In this document: positions 6,690-12,705 of the stretch, in pieces
How positions within the stretch are numbered: position 1 is the stretch's first letter
Layout of the letters: every line of letters begins with the position of its first letter
From: Planctomycetaceae bacterium UBA4732
GTDB lineage: Bacteria; Planctomycetota; Planctomycetia; Gemmatales; Gemmataceae
Assembly (NCBI GenBank): GCA_002404095.1
Contig: DHJA01000078.1
Location: 6,335 to 19,039 of the forward strand
Direction: 5' to 3'
DNA length: 12,705 nt
The notes under the pieces: generated by a model
What the model was told of the DNA's origin: nothing
Database searches by the model: none
What the model saw: only the letters and a program-made list of their open reading frames with translations
Translations under genes and position numbers: made by a program

Positions 6690-7976
6690 CTAGCCCCTCC
6701 CACGCTGAGAGTCGCCGACGTTCGGCGCCTCCGGGTTGGCGTCCGGCCCGAAGTAACGCAGCACCACCAGCGGCTCGACGCCATTGTTCTCGAACACCAC
6801 TCCTTGGCGCGCGGCCTCGTAAGAAACAAATACCTCGTCTTCCGTGAGTTCGCCGTAACGGATCATCGCCGGCGTCCGCAGCGGCAGCTTACCGATGCTT
6901 CCCGCCCCCTGCACGGCGGTCAAGCCGTAAGCGCCGTGATCCTTGATCGTCGCCTTCGCTCCGGGATGGATTGTTAATTCTTTGGCCGTGAACAGCTGCT
7001 TGCCTTTCATCTTGCCATAGACGACCCAGCGGTCAACGTAACCCTCCAAGGCGCTGTCCGCGACCGGAATCGGTTCGAGATAATGGTTATCCTTAAAGTT
7101 GGTATGCACGTTGCCGTCCCAATCGAGCTGCTCGACGAGATAGTCGAGGTCTTTGTGCTTGTCCGGCGGCACGTCTTTGACCAAGAGACCCCAGGGCACC
7201 GGCCGGCCTTCCACCAGCGACTGGTACATGCCGAAGACGTCGGAACCCCATTGCGGTTCGTAGGTGACGAGCGACCCCGGCGCGTGCAACACGCACGGCG
7301 GCACCAGCCAGCCCGTCCCCGGCTGCAAGCGATAAGCCTTGCTGTAATTGAGAATGAGGTTGTCGCCTTCGTTCCAGCGTTCCAGGCAGCGACGAACGTC
7401 CTCCTTGGTCGTGCCGGGTTCGAGGCCGAAGAAGGTGTACGGAAAGTTATTGCCGACCGCGTTCAACTGAGGTGGAAAATAATACGACTCCGGTTTACCC
7501 TGTTGGCCCACGAGCGCGGCCTGTTCATCGCTCTGGTGCATGTGGTGCGGAATCGGTCCCATGTTGTCGAAGAACTTGCTGTAGACGGGCCAGCGCTGAT
7601 AGCGATCCCATATGGGCGCGCCGACCAGTCGCGGCCCCTCGGCGGCCACGGCGTCGCGGAGCGTGAAGGTCCGCTTGCCGTCGCGGACGACGTAGCTTAA
7701 ACCTTCGTCCGGAGGGGCGCCTTCGTTGGCGGCGACCGTGGTGGACGAGAACCAGCGCTCGTCGATGCCGCCGCGATGCGCTCCCAGGGCGTAAACGTCT
7801 TGCGGGGCCAGCTTGATGCGCCGGCCCGGCATGAGGAATGAGCGCGGCACCCAGGTCGGCGCCAGCCGCAGCAAGCCCTCGCCGGCCTCGATAGCTTCGC
7901 GGACGGCGGCCGCGTTCGGGGCGTGAGAAGAGGCCGGTTGTTTCGTCTTTGCTTGTGGAGAAGTCTTCTTGCTCAT
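6690..7976 (-). CDS. Cupin-fold protein, phosphomannose-isomerase-like
   Basis: The 428-residue protein looks like a diverged member of the mannose-6-phosphate isomerase/cupin group. After a low-complexity, lysine-rich N-terminus (1-20) comes a first cupin with GPIPHHMHQSDEQA (140-153; His144, His145, His147), KPESYYFPPQLN (161-172, Glu163) and PPCVLHAPGSLVTYEP (226-241, His231), which together look like a metal site. A second cupin occupies about 325-412 (LFTAKELTIHPGAKATIKDHG, ending PLVVLRYFG). A sugar or sugar-phosphate substrate is plausible, but the usual PMI motifs are not well enough kept to name the reaction. ATG 7976 is chosen as the first Met of the frame; GGAG lies 12 bases upstream, further than normal. 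No signal peptide is visible, so it is probably cytoplasmic. It is transcribed towards the sigma gene, separated by the long palindrome, and diverges from the receiver gene. Confidence 0.8.
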   Translation of the reverse strand: MSKKTSPQAKTKQPASSHAPNAAAVREAIEAGEGLLRLAPTWVPRSFLMPGRRIKLAPQDVYALGAHRGGIDERWFSSTTVAANEGAPPDEGLSYVVRDGKRTFTLRDAVAAEGPRLVGAPIWDRYQRWPVYSKFFDNMGPIPHHMHQSDEQAALVGQQGKPESYYFPPQLNAVGNNFPYTFFGLEPGTTKEDVRRCLERWNEGDNLILNYSKAYRLQPGTGWLVPPCVLHAPGSLVTYEPQWGSDVFGMYQSLVEGRPVPWGLLVKDVPPDKHKDLDYLVEQLDWDGNVHTNFKDNHYLEPIPVADSALEGYVDRWVVYGKMKGKQLFTAKELTIHPGAKATIKDHGAYGLTAVQGAGSIGKLPLRTPAMIRYGELTEDEVFVSYEAARQGVVFENNGVEPLVVLRYFGPDANPEAPNVGDSQRGRG

Positions 7977-7988
7977 AGCGTCGTCGCA

Positions 7989-8038
7989 CTCCGTTTAGGT
8001 AGGAAACGGCCGTCGCATCCCGCGTTCTCCCGGCCGTT
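7989..8038 (-). promoter_or_regulatory. Alternative hairpins in the cupin 5' leader
   Basis: In the minus-strand direction AACGGCCG (8038-8031) can pair with CGGCCGTT (8012-8005), an 8-bp GC-rich stem with an 18-base loop. The same middle segment, CCGTTT (8009-8004), can instead pair with AAACGG (7996-7991), whose last two bases belong to the only GGAG before the start codon. The two pairings exclude each other, so one hides and one frees the ribosome binding site. CGGCCG is itself self-complementary, so chance in GC-rich DNA is a real alternative. Confidence 0.3.
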
Positions 8039-8096
8039 CGAGTATTTTGCATCCGTGGCGTGTTTGTAGCCTGCCGCGCGCCGTCCGGCAAGGAGA

Positions 8097-8124
8097 ATCC
8101 GTGCGCCGCGCCGGCGGCGCGGAT
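8097..8124. repeat. GC-rich hairpin in the divergent intergenic region
   Basis: GCGCCGC (8103-8109) and GCGGCGC (8114-8120) form a 7-bp stem with a GCCG loop; after a two-base bulge four more pairs are possible (8097-8100 with 8121-8124). There is no T-run on either side. It lies mid-way between two divergent genes, so a terminator role is unlikely. The rest of 8039-8187 shows no gene or recognisable site. Confidence 0.4.
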
Positions 8125-8187
8125 AATTCCAGTCCGAACAGTAAAGCCGACGGCGGATGAAAGATTGCCAAGGCTTGAGCGAACTAT

Positions 8188-8215
8188 TTGACAGGGAGAG
8201 GCGTCATTCTATTGG
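8188..8215 (+). promoter_or_regulatory. Candidate sigma-70-type promoter for the receiver gene
   Basis: A perfect TTGACA stands at 8188-8193. Sixteen bases later is TATTGG (8210-8215), a poor -10. This is upstream of the GTG start at 8261 and in the right direction. Only the -35 is convincing. Confidence 0.3.
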
Positions 8216-8260
8216 CAGGATTGCTTGCCGCGCCCAGACGCCCCGAATAAGGAGTTGCCC

Positions 8261-8653
8261 GTGTACGCCCCGACCGAAGACTTCGCCGAGTTCCGTCCGT
8301 GCCTGATCCTGGCGCACGCCGACCTCGTGTACACTGCCCTGGTGGTCCGAGCCTTCCGCCGCCAGGGCTGGGACGTCTACCCTGCCCAGACGGGGCCGCA
8401 AGTGCGCCGGCTCGCGCGTATGATGCAACCGGAACTGGTCGTCCTCCAGGCCGAGTTGCCCGGAGAGAGCGGCTGGTTGACCTGCGACAAGCTGACGGGC
8501 GAATTCCCGGCAATCAAGGTCGTCCTCGTCGCCTCCGATCCTACGCCTCGCCTTGCCGACTTCGCCGATTTTGTTGGCGCCAGCGCCCTGGTCAATCGCA
8601 GGGACGGTGCGGCGGCCCTGTTGCCGCGCGTCCGTGAACCCGCCATCCACTGA
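8261..8653 (+). CDS. Degenerate (pseudo-)receiver domain protein
   Basis: The 130-residue, single-domain protein follows the alternating pattern of a CheY-like receiver: strand 1 CLILAHADLV (14-23), strand 3 ELVVLQAELPGESGW (58-72), strand 4 KVVLVASD (86-93) and strand 5 ASALVNRRD (107-115). The key phosphotransfer residues are missing. The acceptor Asp at the end of strand 3 is Gln63, the acidic pair after strand 1 is replaced by Ala18-His19, and the strand 5 lysine is Asn112; Ser92 remains. It is therefore unlikely to be switched by aspartyl phosphorylation and may act through protein binding. GTG 8261 is chosen because AAGGAG (8249-8254) lies six bases upstream; the earlier TTG in the same frame has no such site. 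No DNA-binding output domain or neighbouring histidine kinase is seen. It might also be a distant Rossmann-like domain that merely resembles receivers. Confidence 0.75.
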   Translation: MYAPTEDFAEFRPCLILAHADLVYTALVVRAFRRQGWDVYPAQTGPQVRRLARMMQPELVVLQAELPGESGWLTCDKLTGEFPAIKVVLVASDPTPRLADFADFVGASALVNRRDGAAALLPRVREPAIH

Positions 8654-8671
8654 GACGGTTTCCATAAAACG

Positions 8672-8760
8672 AACACATAAGACCTAGAGGACAAATAAGA
8701 CACATAGGACATAGAAGGTCTGCGTCCTCTATGCCCTATGCGTTCTCTATGTCCTATGTG
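8672..8760. repeat. Cluster of about 18-bp units arranged as an inverted pair; possible terminator of the receiver gene
   Basis: GTCCTCTATGCCCTATGC (8724-8741) and GTTCTCTATGTCCTATGT (8742-8759) are tandem units identical at 15 of 18 positions. Related units lie in the opposite orientation at about 8673-8692 and 8698-8715. The outer pair gives perfect 15-bp arms (8701-8715 and 8746-8760); TAGAGGAC (8685-8692) can alternatively pair with 8724-8731. On the plus strand the outer arm is followed by ATTTGTTTTTT (8761-8771), so it could act as an intrinsic terminator for the receiver gene, although the 30-base loop is large. It ends 11 bp before the ygfZ ribosome binding site. Confidence 0.75.
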
Positions 8761-8784
8761 ATTTGTTTTTTGGAGGCCCATTTC

Positions 8785-9783
8785 ATGGCCCATCCCATCC
8801 ACGAGTACCAACAGGCGCACACCGGCTGCGTCGTCTTCGACCAGTCCGACCGCGGCAAGGTCGCCGTGACTGGCCCCGAGGCGGCGCGTTTTCTCCACAA
8901 TTTGACCACGCAGGACGTACTGAACTTGCCGCCGGGCGAGGGACGCGAAGGATTTGCCGTCACCGTAAAGGCCCGCGTCGTGGCCTACTTCTTTCTCTTC
9001 CACGAGAAAACGCCGGACGGGGTCTCGACCTACTGGCTCGACCTGCCGCCCGGAACGACCGAAAAGACGCTTCAGCATCTCGACCGCTACCGTATCAGCG
9101 AACAGGCCGAGTTCGCCGACCGCGGAAACGACTTCGCCAATCTGCACATTGCCGGCCCTCGCGCCGCGGATGTGTTGGAGAAGCTATCCGGGGCGCCATT
9201 GCCCCCCTTGCAAGAATTGCAGCACTCGCCCCGCGCCTTAGGCGACGATGTCAATGGTGTGGTCATTCGCCACGACCTGCTCGGCCTGTTGGGCTTCGAC
9301 ATACTGTTTCCGGCCAGTCACGCCGGCGCCCTCTCGCGCCGGCTGTTGGAGGCGGGCGCGACGCCGGCCGGCCGTGAGGCGTATGAGATGTTGCGCATCG
9401 AAGCGGGAACGCCCGCGTTCGGTTCGGAAATCGACGAGAATACGTTCGTCCCGGAGGTGGGCAGGGCGCGGCAGGCGATCTGCTATACCAAAGGGTGTTA
9501 TCTCGGCCAGGAGCCGATCGTCATGGCCCGCGACCGCGGCCAGGTCAACCGCACACTTCTCGGACTGAAGCTGACCGGAGGGCCGGCGCCGCACGGCAGC
9601 CTCGTCTACCGCGACGGCAAGGAAGTCGGCCGCGTCACATCGAGCGTCCACTCGCCGCGTTTAGGGACGATCGCGCTCGCCTATATCCGTCGCGGCAATC
9701 AGGAACCAGGTACGGCCGTCGAGGTTGAGGTGGAAGAGAAGCGCCGCCCGGCGGTGGTTTCGGCGCTGCCGTTCACGGATTAA
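8785..9783 (+). CDS. ygfZ: YgfZ/GcvT-like folate-binding protein
   Basis: Members of this family resemble the T-protein of glycine cleavage, bind tetrahydrofolate and in E. coli and mitochondria (IBA57) help make or repair certain iron-sulfur clusters. The 332-residue product has the GcvT-type N-terminus (SDRGKVAVTGPEAARFLHNLTTQDV, about residues 21-45), a central LHIAGPRAADVLEKLSG, EMLRIEAGTPAFGSEID..TFVPE, and the family signature KGCYLGQE (236-243, Cys238). The C-terminal barrel reads SPRLGTIALAYIRRG. ATG 8785 is preceded by GGAGG (8772-8776) with normal spacing; an earlier in-frame ATG would translate through the repeat cluster and has no support. The WD40 gene begins 31 bp downstream and may be cotranscribed. 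A diverged copy of the last 47 codons lies at 12493-12633. An aminomethyltransferase is less likely because the KGCYxGQE signature is present and no other glycine-cleavage gene is nearby. Confidence 0.93.
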   Translation: MAHPIHEYQQAHTGCVVFDQSDRGKVAVTGPEAARFLHNLTTQDVLNLPPGEGREGFAVTVKARVVAYFFLFHEKTPDGVSTYWLDLPPGTTEKTLQHLDRYRISEQAEFADRGNDFANLHIAGPRAADVLEKLSGAPLPPLQELQHSPRALGDDVNGVVIRHDLLGLLGFDILFPASHAGALSRRLLEAGATPAGREAYEMLRIEAGTPAFGSEIDENTFVPEVGRARQAICYTKGCYLGQEPIVMARDRGQVNRTLLGLKLTGGPAPHGSLVYRDGKEVGRVTSSVHSPRLGTIALAYIRRGNQEPGTAVEVEVEEKRRPAVVSALPFTD

Positions 9784-9814
9784 ACCGCTCAGGATAACAA
9801 CTGCGAGGAAGGCC

Positions 9815-12448
9815 ATGTTGTCTAACCCAATCAAGTCGGTCGTCGTCCTACTGCTGGCGTTCGGCCTCCTGGCCACGCGGGCGGGAGCAGAGGAAGAATC
9901 GCCCCGACTAGACGCTCAGGGCGACCCACTGCCGAACGAGGCCGTTTCCCGGCTGGGCACGACGCGCCTGCGCGACGGCGGCTACGTCGAGGGACTGGTT
10001 TTCTCACCGGACGGCAAAACGCTTATCTCGGACGGAGACGACGGTATAAGCATTTGGGACGTCGTCACGGGGAAGCAACTCCGACATTTTAAGAGCGACT
10101 GGGGCCGCGGACCCCGCGAAAGATTCTCTCTTTCACCCGACGGCGCCGAGATCGCCATTCCGTTCGACGGCGCCATTCATCTTTTTGAAGTGAACGCCGA
10201 CAAAGAAGTGCGGTCGTTCGGCAGCAAGGGCGGCTCGTATTACACCCTTCGGTTCTCTCCCAATGGTAAGAAACTCGCCGCGCTGTGCGGCGTCGCGGAT
10301 AAATCCGGCCTAGTTGAATCCCGCCCACGCGTCCTATACCGCTTGGAAATTTGGGATGCGGCGACGGGGCGGAAAGTGAGTTCTCAAAATATCGGGAAGG
10401 GTCGCTCATCCCTACTCGGCTGGGCGGACGAAAAAACGCCCATCCTTGTCAACTATTTCGGTGATGAGCTTCGCCTTTGGGACGCGGACGCCGGCGAATT
10501 CAGACAACAATTCCTTGTCGGAGAACTTACATCCGAGGGCGGTCGGATGGCAGCTTCCCCCGCCGGCGGTCTGTTGGCGGTCATTTGCGATGACCGACGG
10601 ACTCGATGCCTTCGCATCTGGAACGTGGCGACCGGGAAGCAGACGCAGCAGCTCGGCGCCTATGTAATAATGACCGAACAATGGTCTGGTGTGCCATCCA
10701 AGTACTTAACCGTCGTGGCGTTCGCCCAGGATGGCAAAACACTCGTCACAAACAGCCAGGACGGTACGCTGATCTTCTGGGATACGGCTACCGGCGCGGA
10801 AGTTCGTCGGTTCGCGCGCGGGCTTCCCGGCGCGCAAGCGCTGGCTCTATCGCCGGACGGGAAGACCTTGGCCGGCGCCTGCGGCCATACCATCCGCCTG
10901 CTCGATCTGACCACCGGCAAAGAACGCCTGCCCCAAGAGGGTCTTCAAGATAGTGTAAATGCCACGGCCGTATCCGCCGACGGACGAACCGCCGTAACGG
11001 CTTGTAGAAACCGCATCGTTCTTTGGGACGCCGCCACCGGCAAGGAGTTGGGTTGTCCGGATGGTAGTCCTGATTTGGTAGAAGCGATCCAAACGGGGGC
11101 CGACGGTCGCTCTCTCGTTTCCTTGGGTTGTGGTAACACACAGGCGACCTGGGACGTGCAGACGCTTCAGGCTTGGGAGCTTCCCACCGGCAAGCAACTT
11201 CGCCGCGTCGAACGGAAGGTGGAGGGCGCTTCCCGTCTCCGTTTGCTCGCGCTCGCGCCGGACGGTAAGACGGCGGCCGTACAGTTGGAATTGAACACGA
11301 AAAGGGCATGTTTATTAGATTTAGCAACGGGCAAGGTACAGCGTGGGTTCGATTTGGAAGGAGATACGACCCAAATCTACGGCGCGGCGTTTAGCTCCGA
11401 CGGCGGCTCCCTCATTGTATGGTCGAGCGGCGACAACTTGGTTCGCGTCTGGGACGTATCCACGGGCCGGCGACTTCACCAGTTCGTGATGATGGACAAA
11501 TATGGCAGCGAAGATCATGTCGGCGGAGGCTATGTCGCCGCGGTTTCCCCAGACGGCCGGTGCATCCTTTTCACCAGCCAGAACTTCTTTATTCTGTACG
11601 ATGTCGCCGCCGGCCGGGAATTCGTCCGCTTGGACAAGCCGGCTGACTATCCCGCTGATGGGCGCCTTATCGCCTTTTCGCCCGACGGCCGGATGTTTGC
11701 TTGGAAGGGCCGCGGTCCCCGCACCGTTTATCTGACCGAGACGGCCAGCCTGCGCGAGCGCTGCCAGTTCGTGGCGCCGCAAGGGGAAGTCACGGCGCTC
11801 ACGTTCTCCGCCGACGGCCGGACGCTTATCACTGGCAACAGCGACACGACCGCCCTCGTCTGGGATCTGACTGGCAGGCTCCGCGAGAAAGGCGCCTGGG
11901 GCAAGCCGCTCGCCGTCGCCGATCTGGACGCTTGCTGGTCCGATCTGGCCGGGGAGGACGCAGCCCAAGCCTATCGCGCGGTCCAGAGGTTAGCCGGTTC
12001 CGCGAAGGACGCCGTCGCCTATCTGAAGCCGCGACTGCGGCCCATTCCCGCCTTGGATGAAAAGCGCGTTGTCCGCCTGATCGCGGACCTCGACGGCGAC
12101 GACTTCGACGGGCGCGAGAAAGCCACGAAAGAATTAGGGAAGTGGGAAGAGGCCGGGCTAAACTCCTATCAAAAGGCGCTTGAAAACGCGCCTGCGCCCG
12201 AAGCCCGGCGACGGCTTGAGATTCTTGTCGCTGACCAGGAACGACGGCGACGTTATCCTCCCGCGCAACGCTTACAAAGTCTACGCGCCCTGGAGGTTTT
12301 GGAACGAGCCGATACGCCGGAGGCGCGCCGGGTGTTGGAGACGCTTGCGGCGGGAGCGCTGGGAGCGTCTTTAACGGACGAAGCGAAGGCGTCGCTCGAA
12401 CGTTCGTTGAAGGGGGCCGAAAGAGACAAGCAAGATCCGTTGCCGTGA
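9815..12448 (+). CDS. Exported WD40-repeat protein with planctomycete-type helical C-terminus
   Basis: The 877-residue protein begins with a signal peptide (IKSVVVLLLAFGLLATRAGA, cleavage expected after Ala25), so it should leave the cytoplasm. I count 14 WD40-like units between about residues 45 and 685, each with a (F/L/V)SPDG(K/R)TL-type start and an IWD..TGK-type end, enough for two seven-bladed propellers. The region from about 690 to the end is helical (WSDLAGEDAAQAYRAVQRL, LIADLDGDDFDGREKATKEL, RALEVLERADTPEARRVLETLA), HEAT-like, and common behind WD40 repeats in Gemmataceae. Such proteins are usually regarded as scaffolds; no enzymatic motif is visible. ATG 9815 has GAGGAAGG five bases before it and directly precedes the signal peptide; earlier in-frame starts overlap ygfZ. 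The gene is bracketed by the ygfZ 3' end and a decayed second copy of it. Confidence 0.9.
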   Translation: MLSNPIKSVVVLLLAFGLLATRAGAEEESPRLDAQGDPLPNEAVSRLGTTRLRDGGYVEGLVFSPDGKTLISDGDDGISIWDVVTGKQLRHFKSDWGRGPRERFSLSPDGAEIAIPFDGAIHLFEVNADKEVRSFGSKGGSYYTLRFSPNGKKLAALCGVADKSGLVESRPRVLYRLEIWDAATGRKVSSQNIGKGRSSLLGWADEKTPILVNYFGDELRLWDADAGEFRQQFLVGELTSEGGRMAASPAGGLLAVICDDRRTRCLRIWNVATGKQTQQLGAYVIMTEQWSGVPSKYLTVVAFAQDGKTLVTNSQDGTLIFWDTATGAEVRRFARGLPGAQALALSPDGKTLAGACGHTIRLLDLTTGKERLPQEGLQDSVNATAVSADGRTAVTACRNRIVLWDAATGKELGCPDGSPDLVEAIQTGADGRSLVSLGCGNTQATWDVQTLQAWELPTGKQLRRVERKVEGASRLRLLALAPDGKTAAVQLELNTKRACLLDLATGKVQRGFDLEGDTTQIYGAAFSSDGGSLIVWSSGDNLVRVWDVSTGRRLHQFVMMDKYGSEDHVGGGYVAAVSPDGRCILFTSQNFFILYDVAAGREFVRLDKPADYPADGRLIAFSPDGRMFAWKGRGPRTVYLTETASLRERCQFVAPQGEVTALTFSADGRTLITGNSDTTALVWDLTGRLREKGAWGKPLAVADLDACWSDLAGEDAAQAYRAVQRLAGSAKDAVAYLKPRLRPIPALDEKRVVRLIADLDGDDFDGREKATKELGKWEEAGLNSYQKALENAPAPEARRRLEILVADQERRRRYPPAQRLQSLRALEVLERADTPEARRVLETLAAGALGASLTDEAKASLERSLKGAERDKQDPLP

Positions 12449-12489
12449 TCGATCCCCCTTAACGACTTTCAAGACGTTGGCTCCAGAAC

Positions 12490-12654
12490 ACCTCCAGCGT
12501 CAAGTCGCCACGCTTGGGGACAATAGCACTCGCTTATATCCGTCGCGGCAGCCAGGAGCCGGGCACTGCCGTCGAGGTCGAAGTGGCAGGGACGCGGCGG
12601 CCGGCGGTGGTTTCGGCGTTGCCATTTGCCGACATATCGCGGCCATCCAGTTGA
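12490..12654 (+). pseudogene. Relic of the 3' end of a second ygfZ-like gene
   Basis: Codons 12490-12651 read TSSVKSPRLGTIALAYIRRG, then QEPGTAVEVEV, RRPAVVSALPF and a short tail to TGA (12652-12654). This matches the C-terminal barrel of the intact ygfZ 2.8 kb upstream. Over 141 aligned bases (9640-9780 against 12493-12633) I count 112 identical. Of 26 changed codons only six change the amino acid, so the source gene had diverged under protein selection before truncation. Upstream of 12490 the similarity stops at once, no start codon fits, and the core of the protein is missing. It cannot be a functional YgfZ. Confidence 0.88.
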
Positions 12655-12705
12655 CCTCTTCCACGGCTATCGTCGCCTTTTTGCTTACAAGCCCGGAGCG
12701 CAAGC
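12655..12705. other. End of window; possible start of a dispersed GC-rich repeat
   Basis: No gene is seen. The last bases, ACAAGCCCGGAGCGCAAGC, resemble the intergenic AAGCGCAAG-type repeats I recall from planctomycete genomes, but the element is cut by the window edge and this rests on memory alone. Confidence 0.2.

Noticed and set aside
8672..8760. CRISPR-like array
   Set aside because: The units are imperfect, in opposite orientations and without unique spacers; no cas gene is nearby.
8731..8784. N-terminal extension of YgfZ from an upstream ATG at 8731
   Set aside because: It would translate the repeat cluster and lacks a binding site; ATG 8785 has GGAGG at normal spacing and matches where the family begins.
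9725..9814. Upstream start of the WD40 protein overlapping ygfZ
   Set aside because: It would put 30 arginine-rich residues before an otherwise perfect signal peptide; ATG 9815 has a strong ribosome binding site.
10089..11968. Minus-strand open frames inside the WD40 gene
   Set aside because: They are mirror frames of the WD40 repeats with no recognisable domains; the plus-strand gene explains the region fully.
12500..12703. Minus-strand frame at the window end
   Set aside because: The plus strand here is a clear ygfZ remnant; the minus frame has no family resemblance.

Overview
The window looks like a piece of a high-GC planctomycete chromosome, most likely of the Gemmataceae type. The evidence is the gene families. 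There is a serine/threonine kinase fused to two formylglycine-generating-enzyme-like (SUMF1) domains, lying directly behind an ECF sigma factor of the planctomycete-expanded Sigma70_ECF/TIGR02999 kind. There is also an exported WD40 protein with the helical C-terminal tail typical of that phylum. No tRNA, rRNA, CRISPR array, transposase or phage gene was seen.

Layout. Everything from base 1 to 7976 is read on the minus strand; everything from about 8261 onward is read on the plus strand, with a divergent intergenic region (7977-8260) between. Minus strand, in order of transcription: a cupin/phosphomannose-isomerase-like protein (7976-6690); a perfect 28-bp-arm palindrome (6671-6608); an ECF sigma factor that seems to start at an ATT codon (6586-6020); a 999-residue kinase with one membrane segment and two SUMF1 domains (5942-2943), followed in frame by 44 coding-like codons after the stop; a 22-codon leader-like ORF (2739-2671); acetate kinase (2644-1508); and phosphoketolase (1493 to beyond the window start). 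Plus strand: a degenerate receiver-domain protein (8261-8653), a palindromic repeat cluster (8672-8760), a YgfZ/GcvT-like folate-binding protein (8785-9783), a secreted 14-repeat WD40 protein (9815-12448), and a decayed 3' fragment of a second ygfZ-like gene (12490-12654).

How the genes work together. Phosphoketolase splits xylulose-5-phosphate or fructose-6-phosphate to acetyl phosphate, and acetate kinase turns that into acetate plus ATP, so ackA-xfp is a compact carbon/ATP module. A 22-codon ORF ends exactly where a hairpin begins whose other arm is the ackA ribosome binding site, which suggests translational coupling or a leader-peptide switch. The sigma factor and kinase form a second module, probably envelope sensing coupled to transcription. 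The plus-strand genes have no clear pathway link; ygfZ and the WD40 gene are 31 bp apart and may be cotranscribed.

The best leads are the ATT start of the sigma gene, the leader ORF/hairpin before ackA, the long palindrome, the ygfZ relic on the far side of the WD40 gene, and the in-frame coding-like tail behind the kinase stop.
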